64,000 nucleotides of DNA, from positions 19,976-83,975 of the forward strand of contig NZ_FPCC01000014.1 of NCBI RefSeq assembly GCF_900116875.1, in the 5' to 3' direction. The stretch is from Butyrivibrio sp. INlla21. GTDB taxonomy: Bacteria; Bacillota; Clostridia; Lachnospirales; Lachnospiraceae. Positions 18,278-29,610 of this stretch are shown piece by piece. Under the pieces are notes generated by a model. It had not been told where the DNA came from. It ran no database searches and was given only the letters and a program-made list of their open reading frames with translations. The position numbers and the translations under genes were made by a program. How positions within the stretch are numbered: the first letter of the stretch is position 1; the number at the start of each line of letters is the position of its first letter.

Positions 18278-21200
18278 TTACTCTTCGTCGTCAGAAACAG
18301 AAACTTCATCGTCAATCTCGATCTCATCTTCGATGATCTCTTCTTTTTCGATGTCCTTCTTTTTCTTCTTAAGGATAAGCTTCTCTGCATCTTCGAAGTT
18401 GGCGTCGGTATTAAGAGCTGTGTTTCTGTATCTCTTCATACCTGTTCCGGCAGGGATAAGCTTACCGATAATAACGTTCTCTTTAAGTCCGATAAGAGGA
18501 TCAACCTTACCCTTGATAGCTGCATCAGTAAGAACCTTGGTTGTCTCCTGGAATGATGCTGCTGAAAGGAATGAGTTGGTTGCAAGTGCTGCCTTGGTGA
18601 TACCAAGGATTACCTGCTTACCTTCCGCAGGTCTCTTCTCCTCAGAGATGAGTGCCTCGTTCTTATCCTCGAAATCAAGAACATCAACAAGTGTTCCGGG
18701 AAGGAAATCTGTATCTCCGCTCTCGTCGATTCTTACTTTCTTAAGCATCTGGCGAACGATAACCTCGATGTGCTTATCGCAGATATCAACACCCTGTAAG
18801 CGGTAAACTCTCTGAACTTCTCTTAAGAGGTAATCCTGTACTGCACGGATTCCCTTGATCTTAAGAAGATCGTGAGGGTTAACTGAACCTTCTGTAAGCT
18901 CGTCACCGGCTTCGATTGTTGTTCCGTCCTGAACCTTGATACGTGATCCGTAAGGGATAAGATAAGCTTTTGACTCGCCTGTCTCATCGTTGGTTACGAT
19001 AACTTCACGTTTCTTCTTGGTGTCTCTGATCTCAACCTGACCGTCAAGCTCTGAGATGATCGCAAGTCCCTTAGGCTTTCTTGCCTCGAACAACTCCTCG
19101 ACACGGGGAAGACCCTGTGTGATATCGCCACCGGCAACACCACCTGTGTGGAATGTTCTCATGGTAAGCTGTGTACCGGGCTCACCGATTGACTGTGCAG
19201 CGATGATACCAACTGCCTCACCGACCTGAACTGCCTCACCTGTTGCCATGTTAGCGCCGTAGCACTTAGCACAGATTCCGTTGTGTGAACGGCAAGTAAG
19301 GATTGTACGGATCTTAACTGCATCAACAGGCTGTCCCTTAGCATTGACACCTATTGTAAGAATCTTCTCAGCTCTTGAAGGAGTGATCATGTGATTCTTC
19401 TTAACAAGAACGTTGCCGTCCTTATCTTTTATAGTCTCGCAGGAATATCTTCCTGTGATTCTGTCCTTAAGAGGCTCGATTGTCTCTTTTCCGTCCATGA
19501 ATGCCTTAACGGTCATTCCGGGGATAACTTCCTTGCCTTCGCAGCAATCGATGTCACGAATGATAAGCTCCTGAGATACGTCTACCATTCGACGTGTAAG
19601 GTATCCGGAATCGGCTGTACGAAGAGCCGTATCTGAAAGTCCCTTACGAGCACCGTGTGCTGACATGAAGTATTCCAGAACGTCAAGTCCTTCACGGAAG
19701 TTAGACTTGATAGGAAGCTCGATGGTACGACCTGTTGTATCGGCCATAAGTCCACGCATACCTGCAAGCTGTTTGATCTGCTGGTTACTACCACGGGCAC
19801 CTGAGTCAGCCATCATGTAGATGTTGTTGTACTTATCAAGACCTGCAAGAAGCACTTCTGTGAGCTCTTTATCGGTCTCCATCCAAGTATCAACTACCGC
19901 ACGATAACGCTCTTCGTCTGTGATGAGACCACGACGATAGTTAGCTGCAATCTTATCAACAGTTGCCTGAGCTTCATCAAGCATCTGCTGCTTCTGAGGA
20001 GGCACTGTCATATCGGCGATGGAAACGGTCATAGCTGCTCTTGTTGAGTAGTGGTAACCTGTTGCCTTGATATTATCAAGAACCTCTGCAGTTGCGAATG
20101 TTCCGTGTGTGTTGATCATAGCGGTAACGATCTGCTTAAGCTGTTTCTTACCAACCATGAAGTCAACTTCAAGCTTGAATGTATTCTCGGGATTGGTTCT
20201 GTCTACAAAACCAAGATCCTGAGGGATGATCTCGTTGAAGAGGAATCTTCCGAGTGTTGATTCTGCAAATCCTGTAGAAACCTCACCTTCGGCATTCTTC
20301 TTTTCAATTCTGATCTTAATTCTTGACTGAAGTGTAATGTAACCGTTCTCGTATGCAAGAATAGCCTCGTCTACGCTCTTGAAGACTTTTCCTTCGCCAA
20401 GGGCTCCGGGTCTTTCCTGTGTGAGGTAGTAAATACCAAGTACCATATCCTGTGTAGGAACGTTTACAGGGCCACCGTCAGAAGGCTTAAGAAGGTTGTT
20501 GGGTGAGAGCATAAGGAATCTGCACTCAGCCTGTGCCTCTACTGACAATGGAAGGTGTACAGCCATCTGGTCACCGTCGAAGTCGGCGTTGAAGGGTGTA
20601 CATACAAGAGGATGAAGCTTAATAGCTTTACCTTCTACAAGGATAGGCTCAAATGCCTGAATACCAAGTCTGTGAAGTGTGGGAGCACGGTTAAGCATAA
20701 CAGGGTGCTCTTTGATTACATCCTCAAGAACGTCCCAAACCTGCTCATCAAGTCTCTCAACGAGCTTCTTGGCGTTCTTTATGTTCTGTGAGATTCCTCT
20801 GGAAACAAGCTCTTTCATAACGAAAGGCTTGAAGAGCTCGATGGCCATTTCCTTAGGAAGTCCGCACTGATAAATCTTAAGTTCGGGTCCAACGACGATA
20901 ACCGAACGTCCTGAATAGTCTACACGCTTACCGAGAAGGTTCTGACGGAAACGTCCCGACTTACCCTTAAGCATGTCTGAAAGTGACTTAAGTGCTCTGT
21001 TACCGGGTCCTGTTACAGGTCTTCCTCTTCTACCGTTATCGATAAGTGCATCAACAGCCTCCTGGAGCATTCTCTTCTCGTTACGAACGATGATGTCGGG
21101 AGCTCCGAGATCCATAAGTCTCTTAAGTCTGTTGTTTCTGTTAATGATTCTTCTGTAAAGATCGTTAAGGTCAGATGTAGCGAAACGTCCGCCATCAAGC

Positions 21201-22018
21201 TGAACCATAGGACGAAGATCCGGAGGAATAACCGGGATGCAGTCCATGATCATCCATGCAGGAAGGTTTCCTGACTCTCTGAATGCCTCTACAACCTCAA
21301 GTCTCTTGATAATTCTTGCTCTCTTCTGTCCGCTTGAAGTATCAAGACCCTCTTTTAACTCCTGATACTCTTTCTCAAGATCGATATCGAGAAGGAGCTC
21401 TTTTATGGACTCAGCACCCATTCCTGCGCGGAACTTGCCGCCCCACTCTTCTCTTGCGTCCTGATATTCTTTCTCGGAGAGAACCTGCTTGTACTCAAGT
21501 GTTGTCTCACCGGGATCAAGTACTATATAAGAAGCAAAATACAATACTTTTTCAAGAACACGGGGTGAAAGGTCAAGGATAAGTCCCATTCTGCTGGGGA
21601 TACCCTTGAAGTACCAGATATGTGATACGGGAGCTGCAAGCTCGATGTATCCCATTCTCTCACGACGTACGCTTGATTTGGTGATCTCTACGCCGCAACG
21701 GTCGCAGACAACACCCTTATATCTGATCTTCTTGTACTTACCGCAGTGACATTCCCAGTCCTTGGTAGGTCCAAAAATTCTTTCGCAGAACAAACCGTCT
21801 CTTTCAGGCTTAAGTGTTCTGTAGTTGATTGTCTCAGGCTTGGTAACCTGTCCACTGAGTGGATCGTTATCTATTCTGTGTACCCAGCTTCTGATCTTCT
21901 CAGGAGAAGCAAGACCGATCTTGATGGAGTCGAAAGTCATCGGCTGATAAGTCTGCTGCTGTGTTGATCTGCCGCTGGAAGCTTCATTTATTGCTTTATT
22001 CATAGTTGAATCAGACAT
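18278..22018 (-). CDS. rpoC: RNA polymerase subunit beta-prime
   Basis: The beta-prime subunit carries the catalytic magnesium. The 1246-residue product shows the N-terminal zinc ribbon ([22 protein letters not shown], within residues ~68-90, four cysteines), the active-site motif NADFDGDQM near residue 480, and the second zinc cluster [13 protein letters not shown] near residue 885. The trigger-loop region follows with [20 protein letters not shown]. The C-terminus is a long acidic tail ending SVSDDEE. No large lineage insertion in the jaw was noted. It lies 38 bp after rpoB. Confidence 0.99.
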   Translation of the reverse strand: MSDSTMNKAINEASSGRSTQQQTYQPMTFDSIKIGLASPEKIRSWVHRIDNDPLSGQVTKPETINYRTLKPERDGLFCERIFGPTKDWECHCGKYKKIRYKGVVCDRCGVEITKSSVRRERMGYIELAAPVSHIWYFKGIPSRMGLILDLSPRVLEKVLYFASYIVLDPGETTLEYKQVLSEKEYQDAREEWGGKFRAGMGAESIKELLLDIDLEKEYQELKEGLDTSSGQKRARIIKRLEVVEAFRESGNLPAWMIMDCIPVIPPDLRPMVQLDGGRFATSDLNDLYRRIINRNNRLKRLMDLGAPDIIVRNEKRMLQEAVDALIDNGRRGRPVTGPGNRALKSLSDMLKGKSGRFRQNLLGKRVDYSGRSVIVVGPELKIYQCGLPKEMAIELFKPFVMKELVSRGISQNIKNAKKLVERLDEQVWDVLEDVIKEHPVMLNRAPTLHRLGIQAFEPILVEGKAIKLHPLVCTPFNADFDGDQMAVHLPLSVEAQAECRFLMLSPNNLLKPSDGGPVNVPTQDMVLGIYYLTQERPGALGEGKVFKSVDEAILAYENGYITLQSRIKIRIEKKNAEGEVSTGFAESTLGRFLFNEIIPQDLGFVDRTNPENTFKLEVDFMVGKKQLKQIVTAMINTHGTFATAEVLDNIKATGYHYSTRAAMTVSIADMTVPPQKQQMLDEAQATVDKIAANYRRGLITDEERYRAVVDTWMETDKELTEVLLAGLDKYNNIYMMADSGARGSNQQIKQLAGMRGLMADTTGRTIELPIKSNFREGLDVLEYFMSAHGARKGLSDTALRTADSGYLTRRMVDVSQELIIRDIDCCEGKEVIPGMTVKAFMDGKETIEPLKDRITGRYSCETIKDKDGNVLVKKNHMITPSRAEKILTIGVNAKGQPVDAVKIRTILTCRSHNGICAKCYGANMATGEAVQVGEAVGIIAAQSIGEPGTQLTMRTFHTGGVAGGDITQGLPRVEELFEARKPKGLAIISELDGQVEIRDTKKKREVIVTNDETGESKAYLIPYGSRIKVQDGTTIEAGDELTEGSVNPHDLLKIKGIRAVQDYLLREVQRVYRLQGVDICDKHIEVIVRQMLKKVRIDESGDTDFLPGTLVDVLDFEDKNEALISEEKRPAEGKQVILGITKAALATNSFLSAASFQETTKVLTDAAIKGKVDPLIGLKENVIIGKLIPAGTGMKRYRNTALNTDANFEDAEKLILKKKKKDIEKEEIIEDEIEIDDEVSVSDDEE

Positions 22019-22056
22019 TCGTAACCTCTTTTCTTTGCTTTATTAGTTACTGCAAA

Positions 22057-25000
22057 TTACTCGTCATCAGATGCATCGCCAAAATCATCGAAATCTTCAT
22101 CTGAATCGAAGCTTCCGGAATTCTCAACCTCTGATACAAGCTCGCCGCTCTCATCAAAGCGCTGCTGAGTATATCCGTTTGCCTCAAATGATTCCTGGCC
22201 GTAATCACGTCCCGAAGTATCACCTTCGATCTCATAGCGATAATCAGAATCCGTATAATCTACGCTCTCTTTGATTTCAACTTCTGTGTTGTCCTCACGG
22301 AGAACCTTGATATCAAGACCGAGTGACTGAAGCTCTTTCAAAAGGACCTTGAATGACTCAGGTACACCGGGTTCAGGGATGTTATCGCCCTTAATGATAG
22401 CCTCGTATGTCTTAACACGTCCTACAACGTCATCAGACTTAACTGTAAGAATCTCCTGAAGAGTATATGCAGCACCATAAGCCTCGAGAGCCCAAACCTC
22501 CATCTCTCCGAAACGCTGTCCACCGAACTGTGCCTTACCGCCGAGAGGCTGCTGTGTAACAAGTGAGTAAGGGCCGGTTGAACGTGCGTGGATCTTATCG
22601 TCTACAAGGTGATGGAGCTTGAGGTAATGCATGTGTCCGATAGTTGTCGGGCTGTCAAACTTCTGTCCTGTTCTACCGTCACGGAGCTGTACCTTTCCGT
22701 CTGATCTGATCGGAACGCCCTTCCAGAGCTCTCTGTGATCTCTGTTCTCATAGAGATAATCCATTATCTCGGGATGTACAAGATCCTTATATTTCTTTTC
22801 GAAATCTTCCCATGAGTCGTTAACGTAATCGTTAGCCATCTCAAGAGTATCCTGAATGTCTATCTCGTTAGCACCGTCAAAGATAGGTGTTGCGATATTA
22901 AATCCAAGTGCTTTTGCAGCAAGTGAAAGGTGAATCTCGAGAACCTGTCCGATATTCATACGGGAAGGAACGCCGAGGGGGTTAAGCACGATATCAAGAG
23001 GTCTGCCGTTAGGAAGATAAGGCATATCTTCTATAGGAAGTACTCTTGAAACGACACCCTTGTTACCGTGACGTCCGGCCATCTTATCACCTACAGAGAT
23101 CTTTCTCTTCTGAGCGATGTAGATTCGAACAGCCTGGTTAACACCGGGTGAAAGCTCATCACCGTTTTCTCTTGTAAATACTTTGGCATCAACAACGATA
23201 CCGTATTCTCCGTGAGGAACCTTAAGAGATGTATCTCTGACTTCTCTTGCCTTCTCACCGAAGATAGCACGAAGGAGTCTCTCCTCAGCTGTAAGCTCTG
23301 TCTCTCCCTTAGGAGTAACCTTACCTACAAGGATATCACCCGCACGAACCTCTGCACCGATACGGATAATTCCGCGATCGTCGAGATCCTTGAGTGCATC
23401 GTCACCGACACCGGGAACGTCACGTGTAATCTCTTCGGGTCCGAGCTTGGTCTCACGAGCCTCTGCCTCGTACTCTTCTATATGTACAGATGTAAATACA
23501 TCATCACGAACAAGTCTTTCTGAAAGAAGAACAGCGTCCTCGTAGTTGTAACCTTCCCATGTCATGAAACCGATAAGAGGGTTCTTACCAAGACCGAGTT
23601 CTCCCTGTGAAGTTGAAGGACCGTCTGCGATAACCTGTCCTGCCTCAACGTGGTCGCCCTTGAATACAATGGGTCTCTGGTTGTAGCAGTTACTCTGGTT
23701 GGATCTCTGGAACTTAATGAGGTGGAACTCTTCCTTCTCACCGTCATCGTATGTCATCTGGATAAGCTTGCTGTCAACAAAGTCAACAGTTCCGGCTTTT
23801 CTTGCGACAACGCAGACACCTGAGTCAACGGCTGCCTTGCGCTCCATACCTGTTCCTACTGCAGGTGCTTCTGTTGTAAGAAGCGGCACTGCCTGACGCT
23901 GCATGTTTGATCCCATGAGGGCACGGTTAGCATCGTCGTTCTCAAGGAAAGGAATAAGTGCTGTAGCAACTGAGAATACCATTCTGGGAGACACGTCCAT
24001 ATACTCAAAAGCTGTCTTGGGATATGCTGATGTCTCTTCTCTGTAACGGCCTGATACTGTATTTCTCTTGAAGAAACCGTTCTCATCAAGAGGAGTATTA
24101 GCCTGAGCTACATGGTAATTATCTTCTTCGTCGGCTGTAAGGTATTCAACCTCGTCAGTTACTCTTGGATTCTCAGGGTCTGACTGGTCAACCTTACGAT
24201 AAGGCGCCTCAACGAAACCATAGTCGTTAACTCTTGCATAACTTGCAAGTGAGTTGATAAGACCGATGTTAGGTCCTTCAGGTGTCTCGATAGGACACAT
24301 ACGACCATAGTGTGTATAGTGAACGTCTCGAACCTCGAATCCGGCTCTGTCTCTTGAAAGACCACCGGGACCAAGTGCTGAAAGACGTCTCTTGTGAGTA
24401 AGCTCACCGAGAGGGTTGTTCTGGTCCATGAACTGTGAAAGCTGTGATGAACCGAAGAACTCCTTAACAGCAGCCTGTACAGGCTTGATGTTGATAAGGA
24501 TCTGAGGAGAAACTTCCTCAGTGTCATGAGTTGTCATTCTCTCACGAACTACTCTCTCAAGTCTTGAAAGTCCGATACGGTACTGGTTCTGAAGAAGCTC
24601 GCCTACGCAACGGATACGTCTGTTTCCGAGGTGGTCGATATCATCATCGTTACCGATGCCGTACTCAAGATGAATATTATAGTTAATAGAAGCAATGATA
24701 TCTTCTCTTGTAATGTGCTTTGGAATAAGATCATGTACACGCTTCTTGATGGTCTCAGCAAGTCCTTCGGGGTCGTTCTTGGCTGTGTACTCATCAAGGA
24801 TCTCTTTAAGTACGGGATAGTAAACATCCTCGTTGATTCCAAGCTCGGCAGGATCACAGTCAATGAAGTGTGTGATGTCTACCATCATATTGGAAAGAAC
24901 CTTAACGTTGCGCTCTTCCTCCTGAAGGAATACATAAGGAATAGCACAGTTCTGGATCTCTGTAGCAAGTGCACGATCAACCTTGGTTCCTGCTGAAGCG

Positions 25001-25935
25001 ATCATCTCACCTGTGAACTCATCAACTACATCCTCAGCGAGAACGTGTCCGTTGATACGGTTCTTGAAGTGAAGCTTCTTATTGAACTTATATCTACCAA
25101 CCTTGGCAAGATCATATCTTCTTGCATCAAAGAACATAGCGTTGATAAGGCTCTCTGCACTCTCAACAGAAAGAGGCTCACCGGGACGTATTTTTCTGTA
25201 CAGCTCAAGAAGACCACTCTGATAATCTGTAGAAGGGTCTTTAGAAAAACTTCCCTGAATCTTGGGCTCATCGCCGAAGAGTTCAAGAATCTCTTCATTT
25301 GTTCCGATTCCGAGCGCTCTAATAAGAACAGTAACGGGAACCTTTCTCGTTCTGTCTACTCTTGCGTAGAATACGTCATTAGAATCGGTCTCGTACTCAA
25401 GCCATGCACCTCTGTTAGGAATAACGGTACATGCAATAAGCTCCTTACCGATCTTATCGTATGTAATATCGTAATAGATACCGGGTGAACGTACCAACTG
25501 GCTGACGATAACACGCTCAGCTCCGTTGATTACAAAGGTACCTGTTGCAGTCATGAGAGGGAGGTCACCCATAAAGATCTCATGCTCGGTAAACTCGTTC
25601 TTCTCCTTATTATGAAGACGAACCTTTACCTTTAAAGGTGCAGCAAATGTTGCATCTCTCTCCTTGCACTTCTCAATCGTATTCTTATTCTTGTCGATCT
25701 CATCCTCGCAAAGCTTGAAATCAACAAATTCCAGACTGAGTTTGCCACTGTAGTCCTCAATAGGAGAGATATCGTCAAAGACTTCCTTCAAGCCTTCGTC
25801 AAGAAACCACTGATATGAATTCTTCTGAACTTCAATCAGGTTCGGCATCTCCAGGACTTCCTTCTGGCGCTGGAAGCTCATTCGTATGTTCTTACCAGAG
25901 CCGGTAGGATGTAATCTGTTTTTTTCCATTGACAT
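22057..25935 (-). CDS. rpoB: RNA polymerase subunit beta
   Basis: The beta subunit forms the other half of the active centre. The 1292-residue product includes the rifampicin pocket: [20 protein letters not shown] followed by [14 protein letters not shown], with the resistance-associated residues in wild-type form. Other conserved blocks are [18 protein letters not shown] and [15 protein letters not shown]. The C-terminus ends in an acidic, Gly/Asp/Ser-rich tail of about 70 residues, longer than in many relatives and comparable to the acidic tail of RpoC here. It has its own strong promoter. Confidence 0.99.
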   Translation of the reverse strand: MSMEKNRLHPTGSGKNIRMSFQRQKEVLEMPNLIEVQKNSYQWFLDEGLKEVFDDISPIEDYSGKLSLEFVDFKLCEDEIDKNKNTIEKCKERDATFAAPLKVKVRLHNKEKNEFTEHEIFMGDLPLMTATGTFVINGAERVIVSQLVRSPGIYYDITYDKIGKELIACTVIPNRGAWLEYETDSNDVFYARVDRTRKVPVTVLIRALGIGTNEEILELFGDEPKIQGSFSKDPSTDYQSGLLELYRKIRPGEPLSVESAESLINAMFFDARRYDLAKVGRYKFNKKLHFKNRINGHVLAEDVVDEFTGEMIASAGTKVDRALATEIQNCAIPYVFLQEEERNVKVLSNMMVDITHFIDCDPAELGINEDVYYPVLKEILDEYTAKNDPEGLAETIKKRVHDLIPKHITREDIIASINYNIHLEYGIGNDDDIDHLGNRRIRCVGELLQNQYRIGLSRLERVVRERMTTHDTEEVSPQILINIKPVQAAVKEFFGSSQLSQFMDQNNPLGELTHKRRLSALGPGGLSRDRAGFEVRDVHYTHYGRMCPIETPEGPNIGLINSLASYARVNDYGFVEAPYRKVDQSDPENPRVTDEVEYLTADEEDNYHVAQANTPLDENGFFKRNTVSGRYREETSAYPKTAFEYMDVSPRMVFSVATALIPFLENDDANRALMGSNMQRQAVPLLTTEAPAVGTGMERKAAVDSGVCVVARKAGTVDFVDSKLIQMTYDDGEKEEFHLIKFQRSNQSNCYNQRPIVFKGDHVEAGQVIADGPSTSQGELGLGKNPLIGFMTWEGYNYEDAVLLSERLVRDDVFTSVHIEEYEAEARETKLGPEEITRDVPGVGDDALKDLDDRGIIRIGAEVRAGDILVGKVTPKGETELTAEERLLRAIFGEKAREVRDTSLKVPHGEYGIVVDAKVFTRENGDELSPGVNQAVRIYIAQKRKISVGDKMAGRHGNKGVVSRVLPIEDMPYLPNGRPLDIVLNPLGVPSRMNIGQVLEIHLSLAAKALGFNIATPIFDGANEIDIQDTLEMANDYVNDSWEDFEKKYKDLVHPEIMDYLYENRDHRELWKGVPIRSDGKVQLRDGRTGQKFDSPTTIGHMHYLKLHHLVDDKIHARSTGPYSLVTQQPLGGKAQFGGQRFGEMEVWALEAYGAAYTLQEILTVKSDDVVGRVKTYEAIIKGDNIPEPGVPESFKVLLKELQSLGLDIKVLREDNTEVEIKESVDYTDSDYRYEIEGDTSGRDYGQESFEANGYTQQRFDESGELVSEVENSGSFDSDEDFDDFGDASDDE

Positions 25936-26035
25936 TCACCCCGTTCTTTTAGTATTGATATATATTGCAGAGTCTGTCCGGGCACTTTAAAAAAGCGCGC
26001 AAAAAGACCCATTACACCACAATAGTGCATTTTCC

Positions 26036-26064
26036 ATTGTACTTCTAAAAAATCTTCATGTCAA
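26036..26064 (-). promoter_or_regulatory. rpoBC promoter
   Basis: TTGACA-17 bp-TACAAT on the minus strand, ~100 bp upstream of rpoB. Eleven of twelve positions match consensus. Confidence 0.88.
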
Positions 26065-26113
26065 TAAGAAATTTATGAGTTTTTTTACAAAAAAATAAAT
26101 ATCACAACTAAGC

Positions 26114-26185
26114 GATATACGGATTGCTTCGTACTTGTGCTGTAATTGATATACGAATTGCTCCGCACATAGTGCTCTCGCAATT
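26114..26185 (+). repeat. Tandem imperfect repeat with hairpin potential
   Basis: Two copies begin GATATACG: GATATACGGATTGCTTCG (26114) and GATATACGAATTGCTCCG (26148), each continuing through a GTGCT-containing segment to AATT. The second copy folds as GAATTGC...GCAATTC with an inner GCAC-ata-GTGC. It lies between terminator and promoter, so is probably untranscribed or weakly transcribed. Confidence 0.6.
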
Positions 26186-26246
26186 CTACAGATATTCGGA
26201 ATACGCATTAACATGCTTCTTCCTCATAACTGTTACGGTCAAAAAT

Positions 26247-26284
26247 AAAAGGTCTATCGCACGCAAGCATGCGATAGACCTTTT
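26247..26284 (-). terminator. Terminator after rplL
   Basis: A perfect 15-bp stem (AAAAGGTCTATCGCA / TGCGATAGACCTTTT) with an 8-base loop, with T-rich sequence following on the minus strand. It ends the rplJL transcript 20 bp after the rplL stop. Confidence 0.93.
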
Positions 26285-26304
26285 GCTTTTGACACGAATA
26301 TCAA

Positions 26305-26682
26305 TTACTTAAGAGTAACCTTAGCGCCCTCAGCCTCAACCTTAGCCTTGATATCATCAGCCTCAGCCTTAGAAGCGTTCTCCTTGATCATCTTAGGAGC
26401 TCCGTCTACGAGATCCTTTGCTTCCTTAAGTCCAAGACCTGTGATCTCACGAACAACCTTGATAACCTTAACCTTGTTAGGTCCAACCTCTGTAAGCTCA
26501 ACGTTGAACTCAGACTTCTCTTCTCCGCCTGCACCTGCGCCAGCACCAGCTGCTGCAACTACAACGCCTGCTGCTGCAGATACGCCGAACTCTTCCTCAC
26601 AAGCCTTTACAAGCTCGTTTAACTCAAGAACTGTTAACTCTTTGATAGCATCAATGATTTCTGCTGTAGATAACTTTGCCAT
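26305..26682 (-). CDS. rplL: 50S ribosomal protein L7/L12
   Basis: L7/L12 is the multi-copy stalk protein that recruits translation GTPases. The 125-residue product has the N-terminal dimerisation helices (to residue ~35), an Ala/Gly hinge ([17 protein letters not shown], ~40-56) and the C-terminal factor-binding domain with [19 protein letters not shown]. It follows rplJ by 64 bp and is followed by a strong terminator. Confidence 0.98.
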   Translation of the reverse strand: MAKLSTAEIIDAIKELTVLELNELVKACEEEFGVSAAAGVVVAAAGAGAGAGGEEKSEFNVELTEVGPNKVKVIKVVREITGLGLKEAKDLVDGAPKMIKENASKAEADDIKAKVEAEGAKVTLK

Positions 26683-26746
26683 TTTATATACCTCCGTATA
26701 ATAATCAATAAATTAGTGTTGTTAAAATTATGAAGCAACGCACAGA

Positions 26747-27364
26747 TTACTCTGCTGCAGGTGCTTCTGCCTCTGCTGCGGGAGCCTCAGCTGTCTCAGC
26801 GGGAGCTTCTGCTGTCTCAACAGGTGCCTCTTCTGCTGCAGGAGCTGCCTCCTCAGCTGCGGGTGCCTCTGCCTCACCTGCACCGCCTTTCTCTGCGATC
26901 TGATTGATAACGCGAGCGAAGTTTGCGATAGGTGACTGCATAGAGCCAAGCAACTTGGAAAGAAGAACTTCCTTTGAAGGGATAGCAGCGATCTCAGACA
27001 TTGCCTGAGCGTCATAGAACTTTCCTTCTATAACACCACCCTTAATCTCAAGAGCCTTAGCCTTCTTAGCGAAGTCATAAAGCACACGAGCGGGAGCTGC
27101 AGGATCGTTAGTAGATACAGCCATTGCGCTGGGTCCGTTAAGAAGATCCTTAAGCTGCTCGAAATCTGTTCCCTTGAATGCGAAGTTCATCATCGTATTC
27201 TTGTAAACCTTATATGTAACGCCTTCTTCACGAAGTTTCTTACGAAGCTCAGTATCCTGTGCAACAGTAAGTCCGCGGTGATCTACAAGTACGAGCGCCT
27301 GTGCGTCTTTAATCTTCTCAGAAATCTCTTCAACTACAGGCTTTTTAAGTTCAACCTTTGCCAT
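26747..27364 (-). CDS. rplJ: 50S ribosomal protein L10 with an Ala/Glu/Pro-rich tail
   Basis: L10 anchors L7/L12 dimers to the ribosome and represses its own operon through the leader. The family core ends around residue 165 (SPIANFARVINQIAEKGG). Beyond it is a ~40-residue low-complexity tail built of repeats such as EAPAAEEAAPAAEEAPVETA and AEAPAE. Typical L10 proteins are 165-180 residues; this one is 205. The tail resembles a linker rather than a domain. The gene lies behind a recognisable L10 leader. Confidence 0.97.
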   Translation of the reverse strand: MAKVELKKPVVEEISEKIKDAQALVLVDHRGLTVAQDTELRKKLREEGVTYKVYKNTMMNFAFKGTDFEQLKDLLNGPSAMAVSTNDPAAPARVLYDFAKKAKALEIKGGVIEGKFYDAQAMSEIAAIPSKEVLLSKLLGSMQSPIANFARVINQIAEKGGAGEAEAPAAEEAAPAAEEAPVETAEAPAETAEAPAAEAEAPAAE

Positions 27365-27395
27365 TCTTTTTACCTCCTTATAGAATTTACCGCCG

Positions 27396-27530
27396 AAAAA
27401 AAACCTCTCGAAGACATCGAGAGGCTAAAAGTCTAATCATAACTTTTCCTCGGCAGGCGTTTTCACATTACGTTCCTCTCGGAACACCTGCTGTCTTCGG
27501 CACGGTTGTCATCTATTCTTACGACAACCT
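27396..27530 (-). ncRNA. L10 (rplJ) leader with attenuator
   Basis: The minus-strand RNA upstream of rplJ matches the known L10 leader layout: CCGAAGACAGCAGGTG ... AACGCCTGCCGAGG forms the ligand-binding region, followed by a terminator hairpin CCTCTCGA-tgtct-TCGAGAGG (plus 27404-27424) and eight Ts. L10/L12 binding is known in other bacteria to control this operon through this element. The transcription start is estimated from the adjacent promoter. Confidence 0.88.
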
Positions 27531-27535
27531 TAGAT

Positions 27536-27564
27536 AATTTATCATAATAAATATATGTTGTCAA
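27536..27564 (-). promoter_or_regulatory. rplJL promoter, overlapping the capA stop codon
   Basis: TTGACA and TAAATT on the minus strand with 17-bp spacing. The TGA stop of the capA-like gene is part of the -35 box. This sets the start of the L10 leader transcript. Confidence 0.7.
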
Positions 27565-28811
27565 GGACTAATATATCCTTTTTCATCTATATGAACTCCG
27601 GGTGAAATACCGGCCATCCAATTAAGTATCCTGCTCTTTTCCTCGCCCTCTGCTTCATTGACACAGCAGCCACTCTGAATCGCAGGCACGAACTGAAGGT
27701 TTACCGCTCCGTTCTTATGAAGTGTCGTGATAACCATTCCCGTATCAAGTGTCTTGGAGTTAAAAATAAAATTACCAAGACTATAAACAACAGGAACATC
27801 GTCCACATAATCAATCTTCTGAAGAACATGAGGATGATCGCCTATTATAAGATTGGCTCCGGCATCCGCTATCTCTTTTGCCTGATCCCTCTGAAGATAA
27901 TCGATCTCCGTAGCACTCTCGGTTCCCCAATGAACAAACACGATCACATACGCATTCTTCTCTCTGGCTTCCTTGATCTTATCAACCAAAAGCTCACCGT
28001 TAAAGCATCTGAAGACGCCCGGCGAATCCTCGGTCGCGCCCTTCGTATCGGGATGATCAAGCCTCTCGATCTGAGTTGCGCAGATAAAAGCAATCTTCAT
28101 GCCGCTTTCAGTGATGTAATAAACAGGGTGAGACGCTTCTTCTATATTATGGCCCGCGCCGGCATAAACAATGTCCTGATCTCTTATATGGTCAAAAGAA
28201 TCTACGAGTGCATCTTCTCCGTAATCATAAGCATGGTTATTGGCAAGAGATACGATATCAGCGCCCATGGTCTTAAGTATTCCGGCAGTCTCGGGACGCG
28301 CCCTGAACGTGTAGGTCTTGCCTTCCGTCGGAGTTCCTCTGTCCGAATAAGGAAACTCGTTGTTGATCATCATGATATCAACGCCGCGCATTTTCTCTAA
28401 AAGACTACTTCCGACGATGCCTTCCGCAGTGTCACCGTTCCTTTTAAACTTATCTCCCACGGCATAGTTTTCGTCAAAAAGAATATCTCCCGCAAAGCCG
28501 ATAGTAACGCACTCATCATCGTACGTTCCGATCTTATGCGTATAGTCCTTATCTTCTTCAGCAACTTCCATCGCCTTCTTGGCGGATTCTTCATCCGTTA
28601 CCGCAGCGTTCATTGCATAGCCCGCCTCAGGAATATCCTCCCAGGCATCAGTCAGAAAACCATGATTCGATGCGTGGTTGTTCTTTATATTCTTCATGAT
28701 AAAAAGAGTCGGAAGTCCCACCACTAGCATGATCGCAAGTGTTGCCAAAAAAATCTTTATAGCCGGAGAAACCTTGATGCTCCGTCTTTTGTCGTCATAA
28801 TATCTGCTCAT
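27561..28811 (-). CDS. CapA-family membrane-anchored protein
   Basis: A 416-residue protein with one N-terminal membrane anchor (residues ~18-39) and an extracellular CapA/PgsA domain, a metallophosphatase-like fold found in poly-gamma-glutamate and capsule systems. Motifs: GFAGDILFDEN (105-115), MINNEFPYSDRGTP (148-161), VSLANNHAYDYGEDAL (187-202), HWGTE (294-298), GDHPHVLQ (324-331) and YSLGNFIF (343-350). No pgsB/C genes are nearby, so poly-glutamate synthesis is not supported; a general cell-surface hydrolase role is a guess. It splits the usual rplKAJL cluster. No ribosome binding site is visible; the -10 lies only 9 bp before the ATG. Confidence 0.85.
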   Translation of the reverse strand: MSRYYDDKRRSIKVSPAIKIFLATLAIMLVVGLPTLFIMKNIKNNHASNHGFLTDAWEDIPEAGYAMNAAVTDEESAKKAMEVAEEDKDYTHKIGTYDDECVTIGFAGDILFDENYAVGDKFKRNGDTAEGIVGSSLLEKMRGVDIMMINNEFPYSDRGTPTEGKTYTFRARPETAGILKTMGADIVSLANNHAYDYGEDALVDSFDHIRDQDIVYAGAGHNIEEASHPVYYITESGMKIAFICATQIERLDHPDTKGATEDSPGVFRCFNGELLVDKIKEAREKNAYVIVFVHWGTESATEIDYLQRDQAKEIADAGANLIIGDHPHVLQKIDYVDDVPVVYSLGNFIFNSKTLDTGMVITTLHKNGAVNLQFVPAIQSGCCVNEAEGEEKSRILNWMAGISPGVHIDEKGYISP

Positions 28812-28820
28812 ATCGTGGTT

Positions 28821-28829
28821 ATTATACCA
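28821..28829 (-). promoter_or_regulatory. Extended -10 promoter of capA-like gene, leaderless
   Basis: TGGTATAAT on the minus strand, with the ATG nine bases downstream of the hexamer, predicts an mRNA starting at or within a few bases of the start codon. An 8-bp inverted repeat TTGTGGTT/AACCACAA (28834-28860) overlaps the -35 zone and could be an operator. Confidence 0.6.
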
Positions 28830-28856
28830 TATTTTGTGGTTTTGTCTGTTACAACC

Positions 28857-28887
28857 ACAAAAAAGAGACGCATTTCTGCGTCTCTTT
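28857..28887 (-). terminator. Terminator after rplA
   Basis: AAAGAGACGCA-gaaa-TGCGTCTCTTT with a following T-run on the minus strand, 21 bp after the rplA stop. Confidence 0.93.
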
Positions 28888-28907
28888 AAAAATTCTTATG
28901 CAAGTAA

Positions 28908-29597
28908 TCAATACTTGTTAGCTACAACCTTAACGCCGGGGCCCATTGTTGTTGCAAGAGTAATGCTCTTGAGGTACTGACCCTTAACTGATGAAGGCTT
29001 AGCCTTTGTGATAGCATCCATAAGAGCGTTGAAGTTCTGCTCAAGCTGCTCCTCTGTGAAAGATGCCTTTCCAACAGGAACGTGGATGATGTTAGCCTTA
29101 TCAAGTCTGTACTCGATCTTACCGGCCTTGATATCGTTAACAGCCTTAGTTACATCCATAGTAACTGTGCCTGCCTTAGGGTTGGGCATAAGTCCCTTAG
29201 GTCCGAGAACCTTACCAAGACGTCCAACTACACCCATCATGTCAGGTGTTGCAACTACAACGTCGAAATCAAGCCATCCATCATTCTGGATCTTAGGAAT
29301 AAGCTCCTCACCACCAACGTAATCTGCGCCGGCAGCCTGTGCCTCATCAAGCTTTGTACCCTTAGCGAATACAAGAACCTTAACTGTCTTACCTGTTCCG
29401 TTAGGAAGAACAACAGCGCCTCTGATCTGCTGATCAGCGTGACGGCTGTCACAACCTGTTCTGATGTGAAGCTCTACAGTCTCATCAAACTTTGCAGTAG
29501 CAGACTTCTTAACAAGAGCTATTGCATCAGCGGCTTCATACTGCTGAGTCTTATCAATAAGCTTAGCAGCTTCTAAGTATTTCTTTCCGTGTTTCAT
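28908..29597 (-). CDS. rplA: 50S ribosomal protein L1
   Basis: L1 forms the mobile stalk that moves deacylated tRNA out of the E-site, and in other bacteria represses its own operon. The 229-residue product starts [17 protein letters not shown] and contains [40 protein letters not shown] and [10 protein letters not shown], all diagnostic. It follows rplK by 13 bp and is followed by a strong terminator rather than by rplJ. Confidence 0.98.
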   Translation of the reverse strand: MKHGKKYLEAAKLIDKTQQYEAADAIALVKKSATAKFDETVELHIRTGCDSRHADQQIRGAVVLPNGTGKTVKVLVFAKGTKLDEAQAAGADYVGGEELIPKIQNDGWLDFDVVVATPDMMGVVGRLGKVLGPKGLMPNPKAGTVTMDVTKAVNDIKAGKIEYRLDKANIIHVPVGKASFTEEQLEQNFNALMDAITKAKPSSVKGQYLKSITLATTMGPGVKVVANKY

Positions 29598-29610
29598 CTC
29601 TCATCCTCCA

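Larger units (their letters stand above)
25936..26304. other. 369-bp rplL-rpoB spacer
   Basis: From right to left on the minus strand this holds the rplL terminator (26247-26284), a tandem palindromic repeat (26114-26185), the rpoBC promoter (26036-26064) and a ~100-nt rpoB leader that includes a GCGCGC-TTTTTT run but no convincing hairpin. No gene is visible. In many bacteria rplL and rpoB are cotranscribed; here they look separated. Confidence 0.75.

Noticed and set aside
26114..26185. CRISPR array
   Set aside because: Only two imperfect copies, no regular spacers and no cas genes in the window.
27717..28400. 227-residue plus-strand open frame opposite the CapA-like gene
   Set aside because: No ribosome binding site; the minus strand encodes all CapA motifs.
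27561..28811. Poly-gamma-glutamate synthesis locus around the CapA-like gene
   Set aside because: No pgsB/capB or pgsC/capC gene is nearby; the neighbours are ribosomal protein genes.
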